A stretch of 64,000 nucleotides of DNA. Source: CAVRTM01 sp963696105. GTDB lineage: Bacteria > Actinomycetota > Actinomycetes > Actinomycetales > Dermatophilaceae. This document shows, one piece after another, positions 17,913 to 27,231 of the stretch. The notes under the pieces were generated by a model. That model had not been told where the DNA came from and did no database searches. It saw only the letters and a program-made list of their open reading frames with translations. The translations under genes and the position numbers were made by a program. The DNA lies in assembly GCA_963696105.1 (NCBI GenBank), contig CAVOIP010000001.1, forward strand, positions 248,001 to 312,000, written 5' to 3'. How positions within the stretch are numbered: position 1 is the stretch's first letter; each line of letters begins with the position of its first letter.

Positions 17913-18200
17913 ATGAGCGATCAGCAGCAGGAGAAGACCAGCGTGCAGGAGCGTCAGTACCGCAAGGTGCGGCAGGGCTACGTCGTCAGCGACAAGATGG
18001 ACAAGACTGTCGTCGTCGAGGTCGAGGATCGCGTCAAGCACGCGCTCTACGGCAAGGTCATCCGCCGCACCAGCAAGGTGAAGGTCCACGACGAGGCCAA
18101 CTCGGCCGGCGTGGGCGACCTCGTGCGCATCATGGAGACCCGGCCGCTCTCGGCCACCAAGCGCTGGCGCGTGGTGGAGATCCTCGAGCGCGCCAAGTAA
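17913..18200 (+). CDS. rpsQ: 30S ribosomal protein S17
   Basis: S17, 95 residues, an early 16S 5'-domain binder. ATG 17913 was chosen because the family begins here (MSDQQQEKTSVQERQYRK) and GGAG lies about ten bases upstream. The core GYVVSDKMDKTVVVEVE and the C-terminal LSATKRWRVVEILE are typical. See rpmC for the missing stop. A 127-bp gap follows before rplN, the usual S10/spc boundary. Confidence 0.94.
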   Translation: MSDQQQEKTSVQERQYRKVRQGYVVSDKMDKTVVVEVEDRVKHALYGKVIRRTSKVKVHDEANSAGVGDLVRIMETRPLSATKRWRVVEILERAK

Positions 18201-18327
18201 CACGCAACAACGTCCGGAACGCGCGGGCGGACCAGCCAGCCTGGCCGCCCGCGCCGACCGACACTGACCACAGATCCGTTCCGCAAGGCTCAGCAATGAG
18301 AACCAGCGCGACGACAGGAGTTAGACA

Positions 18328-18696
18328 GTGATCCAGCAGGAGTCGCGACTGCGCGTCGCCGACAACACCGGTGCCAAGGAGATCCTTTGCATCCGTGTGC
18401 TCGGTGGCTCGGGTCGTCGTTACGCCGGCATCGGTGACGTCATCGTCGCCGCCGTCAAGGACGCCATCCCCGGCGGCAACGTCAAGAAGGGCGACGTCGT
18501 CAAGGCCGTCATCGTGCGCACCACCAAGGAGCGTCGTCGTCCGGATGGTTCCTACATCCGCTTCGACGAGAACGCCGCCGTCATCCTCAAGACCGACGGT
18601 GACCCGCGCGGTACGCGCATCTTCGGCCCGGTGGGCCGTGAGCTGCGCGAGAAGAAGTTCATGAAGATCATCTCGTTGGCTCCGGAGGTGCTGTAA
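18328..18696 (+). CDS. rplN: 50S ribosomal protein L14
   Basis: L14, 122 residues, at the subunit interface. The GTG start at 18328 (VIQQESRLRVADNTGAKE) follows ACAGGAG. It opens the spc cluster. The conserved block RPDGSYIRFDENAAVILK is complete. rplX starts 3 bp after its stop. Confidence 0.97.
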   Translation: MIQQESRLRVADNTGAKEILCIRVLGGSGRRYAGIGDVIVAAVKDAIPGGNVKKGDVVKAVIVRTTKERRRPDGSYIRFDENAAVILKTDGDPRGTRIFGPVGRELREKKFMKIISLAPEVL

Positions 18697-18699
18697 CCC

Positions 18700-19065
18700 A
18701 TGGCCAAGATGAAGATCAAGAAGGGTGACCTCGTTCAGGTCACCAGCGGTCGCTCGCAGAAGAACGGTGGCGACCGTGGCAAGCAGGGCAAGGTCATCGC
18801 GGTCTACCCCGACACCCAGCGCGTGCTGGTCGAGGGCATCAACCGGATCACCAAGCACACCAAGGCCGGCACCACCGGTCGCGGTAGCCGCACCGGTGGC
18901 ATCGTCACCCAGGAGGCGCCCGTCCACGTGAGCAACGTGGCCGTCGTCGACCCCGAGACGAAGCTGCCGACCCGCATCAAGACCCGCGTCGAGCTGGTCG
19001 AGCGTGACGGTCGCCAGAAGGCCACCCGCGTTCGCGTGGCCGTGCGCTCCGGTAAGGACCTGTGA
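18700..19065 (+). CDS. rplX: 50S ribosomal protein L24
   Basis: L24, 121 residues, an assembly initiator. The N-terminal KOW motif reads KKGDLVQVTSGRSQKNGGDRG, followed by GIVTQEAPVHVSNV. The end of the gene overlaps an in-frame GTG that could extend rplE. Confidence 0.97.
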   Translation: MAKMKIKKGDLVQVTSGRSQKNGGDRGKQGKVIAVYPDTQRVLVEGINRITKHTKAGTTGRGSRTGGIVTQEAPVHVSNVAVVDPETKLPTRIKTRVELVERDGRQKATRVRVAVRSGKDL

Positions 19066-19067
19066 TC

Positions 19068-19634
19068 ATGACTGAAGTCAGCCAGAAGGCCGCTCCGCGG
19101 CTCAAGCAGCGCTACGCGGACGAGATCAAGCCCGCGCTCTTCACGGAGTTCGGCTTCGCCAACGTCATGCAGGTGCCCGGCGTCGTCAAGGTCATCGTCA
19201 ACATGGGTGTCGGTGAGGCGGCGCGCGACGCCAAGCTCATCGACGGCGCCGTGCGCGACCTGTCGGCGATCACCGGCCAGAAGCCGGTCGTCACCAAGGC
19301 GCGCAAGTCGATCGCCCAGTTCAAGCTGCGTGAGGGCATGCCGATCGGCGCGCACACCACGCTGCGTGGCGACCGCATGTGGGAGTTCCTCGACCGTCTC
19401 GTGTCCACGGCCCTGCCGCGGATCCGTGACTTCCGGGGCCTCTCGCCCAAGCAGTTCGACGGCCGTGGCAACTACACGTTCGGCCTGAACGAGCAGTCGA
19501 TGTTCCACGAGATCGACCAGGACAAGATCGACCGCGTGCGGGGCATGGACATCACCGTCGTCACGACGGCGACCACCGACGACGAGGGTCGCGCCCTGCT
19601 GCGCCACCTCGGCTTCCCGTTCAAGGAGAACTGA
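19068..19634 (+). CDS. rplE: 50S ribosomal protein L5
   Basis: L5, 188 residues, binds 5S rRNA. ATG 19068 (MTEVSQKAAPRLKQRY) is preferred over GTG 19062, which would overlap rplX and add only two residues. The conserved segment KARKSIAQFKLREGMPIG and the C-terminal ALLRHLGFPF are present. Confidence 0.96.
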   Translation: MTEVSQKAAPRLKQRYADEIKPALFTEFGFANVMQVPGVVKVIVNMGVGEAARDAKLIDGAVRDLSAITGQKPVVTKARKSIAQFKLREGMPIGAHTTLRGDRMWEFLDRLVSTALPRIRDFRGLSPKQFDGRGNYTFGLNEQSMFHEIDQDKIDRVRGMDITVVTTATTDDEGRALLRHLGFPFKEN

Positions 19635-19636
19635 CC

Positions 19637-19822
19637 GTGGCCAAGACCGCACTGATCAACAAGGCGAACGCCAAGCCCAAGTTCAAGGTTCGTGCCTACA
19701 CCCGCTGCCAGCGGTGTGGCCGTCCCCACTCGGTCTACCGCAAGTTCGGCATCTGCCGTGTGTGCCTTCGCGAGATGGCGCACCGCGGCGAGCTGCCGGG
19801 CGTCACCAAGAGCAGCTGGTAA
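19637..19822 (+). CDS. rpsZ: 30S ribosomal protein S14, zinc type
   Basis: S14 of the short zinc-binding class, 61 residues. GTG 19637 lies 2 bp after rplE. The four cysteines CQRCG and CRVC form the zinc ribbon, so this is the C+ paralogue common in actinobacterial spc clusters. Confidence 0.97.
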   Translation: MAKTALINKANAKPKFKVRAYTRCQRCGRPHSVYRKFGICRVCLREMAHRGELPGVTKSSW

Positions 19823-19904
19823 ACCACCTACACGAACCTCTTACATCGTAGGTCGGCTCCGACTCAGGAGCTGAAACCCCGGTGAGGAAGGGCGGAGAAG
19901 CCCA

Positions 19905-20303
19905 ATGACCATGACAGACCCGATTGCGGACATGTTGACCCGCGTCCGGAACGCCAACTCGGCGCACCACGACAGCGTGTCCATGCCGTTCTCAAAGCTC
20001 AAGTCCCACATCGCCGAGATCCTCCAGGCCCAGGGTTACATCGCTGGCTGGAAGGTCGAGGACGCCGAGGTCGGCAAGACGCTGACCATCGAGCTCAAGT
20101 ACGGCCCGAACCGCGAGCGGTCGATCGCAGGAGTGCGCCGGGTGTCCAAGCCCGGTCTGCGCGTCTACGCGAAGTCGACCAACCTGCCGCGCGTCCTGGG
20201 CGGTCTCGGTGTGGCCATTCTTTCCACCTCCTCCGGCTTGTTGACTGACAAGCAGGCGGCCAAGAAGGGTGTAGGCGGGGAAGTCCTCGCCTACATCTGG
20301 TAA
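19905..20303 (+). CDS. rpsH: 30S ribosomal protein S8
   Basis: S8, 132 residues, a central-domain 16S binder and the classic repressor of the spc operon. It may start at ATG 19905 (MTMTDPIADML) or ATG 19911. The conserved end GLLTDKQAAKKGVGGEVLAYIW marks the family. The 82-bp spacer before it is otherwise featureless. Confidence 0.97.
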   Translation: MTMTDPIADMLTRVRNANSAHHDSVSMPFSKLKSHIAEILQAQGYIAGWKVEDAEVGKTLTIELKYGPNRERSIAGVRRVSKPGLRVYAKSTNLPRVLGGLGVAILSTSSGLLTDKQAAKKGVGGEVLAYIW

Positions 20304-20320
20304 CGAAGGGAGTACAGAAC

Positions 20321-20860
20321 ATGTCGCGTATTGGACGACTTCCTGTCTCCGTGCCGTCTGGTGTCGACGTGACCCTCGACGGCCGGGCCGTCACGGTCAA
20401 GGGTCCCAAGGGTCAGCTGCAGCACGTCGTGGCCGAGCCGATCACCGTGGCGAAGTCCGATGAGGGCTCCGTCGAGGTGTCCCGGCCCAACGACGAGCGC
20501 CAGTCGCGCTCGCTCCACGGTCTGACCCGCACGCTCATCGCCAACATGGTGCAGGGCGTCACGGAGGGCTACGAGAAGAAGATGGAGATCCACGGCACGG
20601 GTTACCGCGTCGTGGCCAAGGGGAGCGACCTCGAGTTCGCGCTGGGTTACAGCCACTCGATCACGGTCAAGGCCCCCGAGGGCATCTCCTTCACCGTCGA
20701 GAACCCCACCCGCTTCGCGGTGCAGGGCATCGACAAGCAGCAGGTCGGCGAGGTTGCCGCCAACATTCGCAAGCTGCGCAAGCCCGACCCGTACAAGGGC
20801 AAGGGCGTTCGCTACGCCGGCGAGCAGATCCGCCGCAAGGTCGGAAAGGCTGGTAAGTAA
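20321..20860 (+). CDS. rplF: 50S ribosomal protein L6
   Basis: L6, 179 residues, near the factor-binding site. It begins MSRIGRLPVSVPSGV. The second domain ends with KPDPYKGKGVRYAGE. It lies between rpsH and rplR with spacers of 17 and 3 bp. Confidence 0.97.
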   Translation: MSRIGRLPVSVPSGVDVTLDGRAVTVKGPKGQLQHVVAEPITVAKSDEGSVEVSRPNDERQSRSLHGLTRTLIANMVQGVTEGYEKKMEIHGTGYRVVAKGSDLEFALGYSHSITVKAPEGISFTVENPTRFAVQGIDKQQVGEVAANIRKLRKPDPYKGKGVRYAGEQIRRKVGKAGK

Positions 20861-20863
20861 GCC

Positions 20864-21238
20864 ATGGCAATGATCATCAAGCGCGCCAAGGGCAAGAGCG
20901 CCGCTCGCGGTCGCCGTCACCTTCGGCTCCGCAAGAAGCTCGGTGGCACGTCGCTGCGTCCCCGTCTGGTCGTGTCGCGGTCCAGCCGCCACGTGTTCGT
21001 CCAGGTCGTCGACGACACCGCCGGCCGCACCGTTGCCTCGGCCTCCACCATGGAAGCGGACCTGCGTTCGTTCGACGGTGACAAGACCGCCAAGGCCCGC
21101 AAGGTCGGCGAGCTCGTCGCCGAGCGTGCCAAGAGCGCCGGCATCGACTCGGTCGTCTTCGACCGCGGTGGCAACCGCTACCACGGCCGGATCGCGGCCA
21201 TCGCCGACGGTGCCCGCGAGGGCGGGTTGGCTCTGTGA
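20864..21238 (+). CDS. rplR: 50S ribosomal protein L18
   Basis: L18, 124 residues, a 5S rRNA binder. It contains RPRLVVSRSSRHVFVQVVDD and the C-terminal FDRGGNRYHGRIAAIADGAR. rpsE begins 43 bp downstream. Confidence 0.97.
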   Translation: MAMIIKRAKGKSAARGRRHLRLRKKLGGTSLRPRLVVSRSSRHVFVQVVDDTAGRTVASASTMEADLRSFDGDKTAKARKVGELVAERAKSAGIDSVVFDRGGNRYHGRIAAIADGAREGGLAL

Positions 21239-21281
21239 TGGCCAGCACCGCGACCAAGATTTCAGAGAAGAGGAACGTCTG

Positions 21282-21914
21282 ATGCCAGGACCCCAGCGCC
21301 GAGGCGGTACCAACACTGCCGCTGGCTCCGCGGGAGGCGGCGAGCGTGGCGGCCAGCGGCGTGACCGCGACGGCCGTCGCGACAGCGCGCCCGAGAAGAA
21401 CGCTTTCGTCGAGCGCGTCGTGACCATCAACCGCGTCTCCAAGGTCGTCAAGGGCGGTCGTCGCTTCAGCTTCACCGCGCTCGTCGTGGTCGGCGACGGC
21501 GACGGCACCGTGGGCGTCGGCTACGGCAAGGCCAAGGAAGTTCCCGCGGCCATCGCCAAGGGTGTCGAGGAGGCCAAGAAGGAGTTCTTCAAGGTCCCGC
21601 GCATCCAGGGCACCATCCCGCACCCGGTCCAGGGTGAGGCGGCTGCCGGTGTGGTCATGCTGCGCCCGGCCGCTCCCGGTACCGGTGTCATCGCCGGTGG
21701 TCCGGTGCGCGCCGTGCTCGAGTGCGCCGGCATCCACGACGTCCTGAGCAAGTCGCTCGGCTCGTCGAACGCGATCAACATCGTCCACGCGACGGTCGAG
21801 GCCCTGCGTGGCCTCGAGCGCCCGGAAGAGGTCGCGGCCCGTCGTGGCCTCAGCCTCGAGGACGTTGCCCCGGCCGCGCTGCTGCGCGCCCGTGCCGCGG
21901 GGATGGGCGCGTGA
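21282..21914 (+). CDS. rpsE: 30S ribosomal protein S5
   Basis: S5, 210 residues, in the accuracy domain of the 30S. ATG 21282 (MPGPQRRGGTN) follows AGAGGAACG. The N-terminal 40 residues are a Gly/Arg-rich extension typical of actinobacteria. The conserved RVSKVVKGGRRFSFTALVVV and the loop GYGKAKEVP follow. The stop overlaps the rpmD ATG (GTGATG). Confidence 0.96.
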   Translation: MPGPQRRGGTNTAAGSAGGGERGGQRRDRDGRRDSAPEKNAFVERVVTINRVSKVVKGGRRFSFTALVVVGDGDGTVGVGYGKAKEVPAAIAKGVEEAKKEFFKVPRIQGTIPHPVQGEAAAGVVMLRPAAPGTGVIAGGPVRAVLECAGIHDVLSKSLGSSNAINIVHATVEALRGLERPEEVAARRGLSLEDVAPAALLRARAAGMGA

Positions 21915-22096
21915 TGGCCCGGCTCAAGGTGACCCAGACCCGTTCAGAGATCGGTGGGAAGCAGAACCAGCGCGACACCCTGCGCTCCCTCGGTCTGAAG
22001 CGCATCGGCGACGTCGTCGTCAAGGAGGACCGTCCCGAGATCCGCGGGATGGTCCGGACGGTCGACCACCTGGTCGCCGTCGAGGAGGTTGACTGA
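21914..22096 (+). CDS. rpmD: 50S ribosomal protein L30
   Basis: L30, 60 residues, overlapping rpsE by one base. It begins MARLKVTQTRSEIGGKQNQR and has LRSLGLKRIGDVV, the family core. rplO starts 2 bp after its stop. Confidence 0.96.
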   Translation: MARLKVTQTRSEIGGKQNQRDTLRSLGLKRIGDVVVKEDRPEIRGMVRTVDHLVAVEEVD

Positions 22097-22098
22097 TC

Positions 22099-22566
22099 AT
22101 GGCTGAGTCCACGAAGAAGGACACCGCCGCGCTGAAGGTGCACCACCTTCGGCCCGCGCCGGGTGCCAAGACCGCCAAGACCCGCGTGGGTCGTGGCGAG
22201 GGAAGCAAGGGCAAGACCGCCGGTCGTGGCACCAAGGGCACGGGTGCCCGTTACCAGGTGTCCGAGCGCTTCGAGGGCGGTCAGATGCCGATGCACATGC
22301 GGATGCCGAAGCTTCGCGGCTTCAAGAACCCGTTCCGCACCGAGTACCAGGTCGTGAACCTGGACCGCATCTCGGCGCTGTTCCCCGAGGGTGGCGACGT
22401 CACCGTCGAGGCCCTCGTGGCCAAGGGTGCCGTCCGTGACGGCGAGCTGGTCAAGGTGCTCGGCACCGGCGAGATCACCGTCACGGTGGCCGTGACCGCG
22501 CACAAGTTCTCGGCCTCGGCCAAGGACAAGATCGAGGCAGCCGGCGGCTCCGCCACCGTTCTCTGA
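22099..22566 (+). CDS. rplO: 50S ribosomal protein L15
   Basis: L15, 155 residues, a late assembly protein. The glycine-rich N-terminal extension GRGEGSKGKTAGRGTKGTGA and FEGGQMPMHMRMPKLRGF are diagnostic. It is the last gene before the hairpin that separates the ribosomal run from secY. Confidence 0.97.
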   Translation: MAESTKKDTAALKVHHLRPAPGAKTAKTRVGRGEGSKGKTAGRGTKGTGARYQVSERFEGGQMPMHMRMPKLRGFKNPFRTEYQVVNLDRISALFPEGGDVTVEALVAKGAVRDGELVKVLGTGEITVTVAVTAHKFSASAKDKIEAAGGSATVL

Positions 22567-22590
22567 CCTCAGAGCCACACCGCGACAGCG

Positions 22591-22620
22591 CCCCGGGCGC
22601 CGGGACTCCCGGCCCCGGGG
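22591..22620 (+). terminator. Hairpin after rplO
   Basis: CCCCGG plus GCCGGG pairs with CCCGGC plus CCGGGG around a short ACT loop, with one small bulge in the stem. It begins 24 bp after the rplO stop and 67 bp before secY. It may terminate or attenuate the spc transcript ahead of secY. Confidence 0.6.
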
Positions 22621-22686
22621 TGTTATCGTCCCCCGAATTGATCGTTGCCAGCACCAGGTCGTCTTCGCGGCCGCCAGGAGGACCCC

Positions 22687-24013
22687 GTGCTCACCGCTTT
22701 CGGACGCGCGTTCAAGACGCCGGACCTTCGCAAGAAGCTGCTTGTTCACGCTTGCGATGATGGCGATCTTCCGTCTCGGGTCCCTCGTGCCCACCCCGGG
22801 CATCAGCTACTCCGCCGTCCAGGCGTGCCAGCCCAAGGCCGGCCAGCAGACCAGGGGTGTGCTCGGCCTGGCGAACCTCTTCAGCGGCGGGGCGCTGCTC
22901 CAGCTGTCGGTGTTCGCGCTGGGGATCATGCCCTACATCACCGCGAGCATCATCGTGCAGCTGCTGACGGTGGTGATTCCCCGGTTCGAGACCCTCAAGA
23001 AGGAGGGTCAGTCCGGCACGTCCAAGCTGACGCAGTACACGCGCTACCTCACCATCGGCCTCGCCGTGCTGCAGTCGGCGACGTTCGTGACCCTGGCGCG
23101 CAACCCCTCGGCGCTGTTCGGCAACACCGCCTGCACGAGCATCATGCCCGACCAGAGCCTGCCGACGATCCTCATCATGATCCTCACCATGACCGCCGGC
23201 ACCGGCGTGATCATGTGGATGGGTGAGCTGATCACCGACCGGGGCATCGGCAACGGCATGTCGCTGCTGATCTTCACCTCGATCGCCGCCCGGTTCCCCA
23301 GGCTCGCTGTGGTCCATCCACACCCAGAGCGGTCGCTGGGACACCTTCATCCTGGTGATCCTGCATGGGCTGCATGATCATCGGGCTGGTCGTCTTCGTC
23401 GAGCAGTCCCAGCGGCGGGTGCCGGTGCAGTACGCCAAGCGGATGATCGGCCGCAAGATGTACGGCGGCACGACCACCTACATCCCGCTGAAGGTCAACA
23501 TGGCCGGCGTCATCCCGGTCATCTTCGCCTCGTCGCTGCTGTCGCTGCCGAGCATGCTCGCCCAGTTCAACCGGCCCGCGAACGGCAGCCGCCCCGCCGC
23601 GTGGGTCGACTGGATCGACGGGCACCTGGTGCGCGGCGACCACCCCATCTACATGCTCGATCTACGTCGGGCTGATCCTCTTCTTCACGTTCTTCTACGT
23701 CTCGATCACGTTCAACCCGACCGAGGTCGCGGACAACATGAAGAAGTACGGCGGCTTCATCCCCGGCATCCGTGCCGGCCGGCCGACGGCGGAGTACCTC
23801 GACTACGTCCTGACCCGGATCACCGTTCCCGGCGCGCTCTACCTCGCGCTGCTGTCGCTCATCCCGCTGATCGCGCTGGTCGCGATCAACGCCGACCAGA
23901 ACTTCCCGTTCGGCGGCACGTCCATCCTCATCATCGTCGGTGTCGGGCTGGAGACCGTGAAGCAGATCGAGTCCCAGCTGCAGCAGCGCCACTACGAAGG
24001 GTTCCTCCGCTGA
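22687..24013 (+). CDS. secY: SecY protein-conducting channel, four single-base insertions
   Basis: Central channel of the Sec translocon, ten membrane helices. GTG 22687 (VLTAFGRAFKTPDLRKKLL) has AGGAG upstream. Single extra bases near 22743, 23301, 23364 and 23658 break the frame; removing them gives a continuous 440-residue SecY ending QIESQLQQRHYEGFLR. Recognisable segments include GIMPYITASIIVQLL, GELITDRGIGNGMSL and the cytosolic loop KRMIGRKMYGGTTTYIPLKVN. Because SecY is essential, these look like sequence errors. The stop overlaps the adk ATG. Confidence 0.92.
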
Positions 24014-24595
24014 TGCGTCTGATCATCCTGGGGCCGCCCGGCGCCGGAAAGGGCACGCAGGCCGCACGCCTCGCCGAGCGGCACGGCATCCCCGCCATCT
24101 CCACCGGCGACATCTTCCGCAGCAACATCAAGAACGGCACCGAGCTCGGCAGGCAGGTGCAGGCGCTGCTGGCCTCGGGCACCTACGTCCCGGACGAGAT
24201 CACCAACGCCATCGTGCGTGACCGGCTGCAGCAGCCGGACGCCGCTCGGGGCTTCCTGCTCGACGGCTACCCGCGGACCAAGGCCCAGGTGGCCGAGCTC
24301 GACTCCGTGCTCGCTGACGGACGGCCACCGGATCGACGCCGTCCTCGAGCTGACCGCCGACGTGGACGAGGTCGTCCAGCGACTGCTCAAGCGCGCCGAG
24401 ACCGAGGGGCGCGTCGACGACACCGAGGACGTCATCCGCCACCGGCAGGAGGTCTACGTGACGCGAGACGGCACCGCTGGCCGAGATCTACCGCGACGCA
24501 CGGCGTGCTGCGCCAGGTCGACGGCATGGGCGACGTCGACGAGGTCGCCGGACGGCTCGAGGCCGCGCTCGCGGGCCTGGACGCCCGCCGCGTGA
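24013..24595 (+). CDS. adk: Adenylate kinase, frameshifted by at least four insertions
   Basis: Converts AMP plus ATP into two ADP. The P-loop GPPGAGKGTQAARLAERHG begins at residue 7 and ISTGDIFRSNIKNGTELG follows. Extra bases near 24319, 24461 and 24498 shift the frame in and out; the segments ELTADVDEVVQRLLKRA and GVLRQVDGMGDVDEV lie in different frames. A fourth indel near 24582-24594 is needed for the stop to fall at 24593-24595, overlapping the map ATG. As written, the end of adk reads through into map. Corrected length is about 192 residues, the short-lid type. Confidence 0.9.
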
Positions 24596-25442
24596 TGTTC
24601 GGCCGTCACCGCCTCGACACCAAGACCCCCGACCAGATCAGGCTGATGCGCCGGGCCGGTCTGGTCGTGGGGGAGACGCTCGCGCTCATGCGCGAGCGCA
24701 CCCGTCGCCGGCATGACGACCGGTGAGCTGGATGCCATCGCCGAGGAGCACATCCGCGGCCCAGGGGGCGACGCCGTCGTTCCTCGGCTACCACGGCTTC
24801 ACCGGGTCACTCTGCGTGAGCGTCAACGACGAGGTCGTGCACGGGATCCCGGGGTCGCGCCGGCTGGTCGAGGGTGACCTCGTCTCCGTCGACTGCGGGG
24901 CGATCGTCGCAGGGCTGGCACGGCGACGCCGCCGTCTCCTTCGTCGTCGGCGGTCGGCGACGCCGGCTCGCCGGACGACCTGGCGCTGGTCGACGCGACC
25001 GAGGACTCGATGTGGGCCGGGATCGCCGCGCTGCGGGTCGGGGTCACCGCTGTTCGACGTGGGGGCCGCCGTCGAGGACACGATCGTCGCCGCGGGCGAG
25101 TCCCGTGACATGGACTACGGCATCGTCGAGGACTACGTCGGCCACGGCATCGGCACCGAGATGCACCAGGAGCCCGCAGGTCCCGAACTACCGCGTGCGC
25201 GACCGCGGGCCCACGGTCCGGTCCGGGCTGACGGTGGCGATCGAGCCGATGGTGACCCTGGGCAGCGCCGAGACCCGCGTCCTGGCCGACGACTGGACCG
25301 TCGTCACGAGGACGGTCGCCGCGCCGCGCACTGGGAGAACTCGGTGGCGGTGACCGACGGCGGGCTCTGGGTCCTCACCGCCCTCGACGGTGGGCGCGAG
25401 CGTCTGGAGGCGCTCGGCGCGCCGTACGCACCGCTGTCCTGA
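24595..25442 (+). CDS. map: Type I methionine aminopeptidase, heavily frameshifted
   Basis: Removes initiator methionine. ATG 24595 gives MFGRHRLDTKTPDQIRLMRRAG. The segments GYHGFTGSLCVSVNDEVVHG, WHGDAAVSFVV, EDYVGHGIGTEMHQEP and GLTVAIEPMVTLG carry the usual Asp, His and Glu metal ligands but lie in different frames. Extra bases near 24705, 24768, 24914, 24954, 25042 and 25175 and one lost base near 25308 account for all breaks; correcting them gives about 280 residues ending at TGA 25440. Seven indels in one essential gene mark this as the worst-quality stretch of the window. Confidence 0.88.
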
Positions 25443-25652
25443 GCACGGCGCACGGATTTCCTCCGGCGCGGGGGTGAGGACCGGGAGGCTGGTGTGGTCG
25501 GCTCACGATTCGTCTGCGTGGGCCCTGTCACTGTGCATCCTGCTTCGGCAGGTCAGCGCGCGGGGTCGGTCGGTGCGCGAGCCGGTAGCACCCGGCGACA
25601 TCCCACTCGCCGCCCCTACACGGGGCGGCCACTCACGGAAATGCGGAGGAGT

Positions 25653-25874
25653 ATGCCGAAGAAGGACGGTGTCATCGAGATGGAGGGCACGATCGTCGAG
25701 GCTCTGCCGAACGCCACGTTCCGCGTCGAGCTGGTCAACGGTCACAAGGTCCTCGCCCACATCTCGGGCAAGATGCGCCAGCACTACATCCGGATCCTCC
25801 CCGAGGACCGCGTCGTGGTGGAGCTGACTCCTTATGACCTGACCCGCGGACGCATCGTCTTCCGTTACCGCTGA
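25653..25874 (+). CDS. infA: Translation initiation factor IF-1
   Basis: IF-1, 73 residues, an OB-fold that blocks the A site during initiation. ATG 25653 (MPKKDGVIEMEGTIVEALPN) follows GCGGAGGAGT. The frame extends upstream without homology. A 210-bp gap separates it from map and probably holds its own promoter, though I could not pick one with confidence. Confidence 0.97.
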   Translation: MPKKDGVIEMEGTIVEALPNATFRVELVNGHKVLAHISGKMRQHYIRILPEDRVVVELTPYDLTRGRIVFRYR

Positions 25875-25987
25875 GCGAGCGAGCAGCGCCCCCGGGCGCG
25901 ACTCAGCACCACTCCCGATCCGACAGCCCGCCCGGCGGCGCGCGCATGCGCTCCGGTCGCGGTGGGCCCGATGAAGACAGCAGGCAG

Positions 25988-26101
25988 ATGAAGGTTCAGC
26001 CGAGCGTCAAGAAGATCTGCGACAAGTGCAAGGTGATCCGCCGTCACGGGCGGGTCATGGTGATCTGCGAGAACCTGCGCCACAAGCAGCGCCAGGGCTG
26101 A
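25988..26101 (+). CDS. rpmJ: 50S ribosomal protein L36
   Basis: L36, 37 residues: MKVQPSVKKICDKCKVIRRH then GRVMVICENLRHKQRQG. The CxxC...C...H zinc ligands place it in the zinc-binding class. It lies between infA and rpsM, its standard place. RBS GCAGGCAG is weak. Confidence 0.96.
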   Translation: MKVQPSVKKICDKCKVIRRHGRVMVICENLRHKQRQG

Positions 26102-26307
26102 GCAGCACCACCAGCCAGCACGACGTCGCGTCCTCTTGGACACGCGACAGACAGCACGACAGCAGCACTCGGCCCCTGGCAGGGCGGACCGGTTCTCCGG
26201 AACCGCCACGACCAGGACGTCACCCCCGGCACGGAGGCCGGGGACCGGACCACGGTCCGGAACGGTGTTGCTGCAGACCTCCGCAACGATCAGGAGAACC
26301 ATCCAAG

Positions 26308-26685
<378 letters not shown>

Positions 26686-26803
26686 GTCCCGCTCGTCCGT
26701 CGTCAGGCCCAGCGCCCGGCGCCGGACATCCTCGTGATCCGTTCCCGAACGAGCCGGACCACTTCCCGCTTTTCATTGCCAGTAGATGTAGGAGATCAGC
26801 CTC

Positions 26804-27211
26804 ATGCCTCCCAAGAGCCGCACGGCTGCGGGCGCCAAGAAGGTGCGCCGCAAGGAGAAGAAGAACGTTGCCCACGGGCACGCTCACATCAAGAGCACGT
26901 TCAACAACACGATCGTTTCCATCACCGACCCCTCGGGTGCCGTGATCTCCTGGGCCTCCTCCGGCCAGGTCGGTTTCAAGGGCTCGCGCAAGTCCACCCC
27001 GTTCGCCGCGCAGATGGCCGCCGAGGCGGCCGCCCGTCGTGCCATGGAGCACGGCATGCGCAAGGTCGACGTCTTCGTCAAGGGCCCGGGTTCCGGTCGT
27101 GAGACCGCCATCCGCTCGCTGACCGCCGCAGGTCTCGAGGTCGGCGCCATCAGCGACGTCACGCCCACGCCCCACAACGGCGTGCGCCCGCCCAAGCGCC
27201 GCCGCGTCTGA
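26804..27211 (+). CDS. rpsK: 30S ribosomal protein S11
   Basis: S11, 135 residues, forms the platform and mRNA exit. HAHIKSTFNNTIVSITDPSG and the end DVTPTPHNGVRPPKRRRV are diagnostic. It lies 118 bp after rpsM and 20 bp before rpsD. Confidence 0.97.
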   Translation: MPPKSRTAAGAKKVRRKEKKNVAHGHAHIKSTFNNTIVSITDPSGAVISWASSGQVGFKGSRKSTPFAAQMAAEAAARRAMEHGMRKVDVFVKGPGSGRETAIRSLTAAGLEVGAISDVTPTPHNGVRPPKRRRV

Positions 27212-27231
27212 TACGGGGGAGAGAGAGAACA

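Noticed and set aside
22687..25442. Programmed frameshifting or pseudogenisation of secY, adk and map
   Set aside because: Too many shifts, mostly in one direction, lacking slippery sites or stimulators, in single-copy essential genes; sequencing error explains them better.
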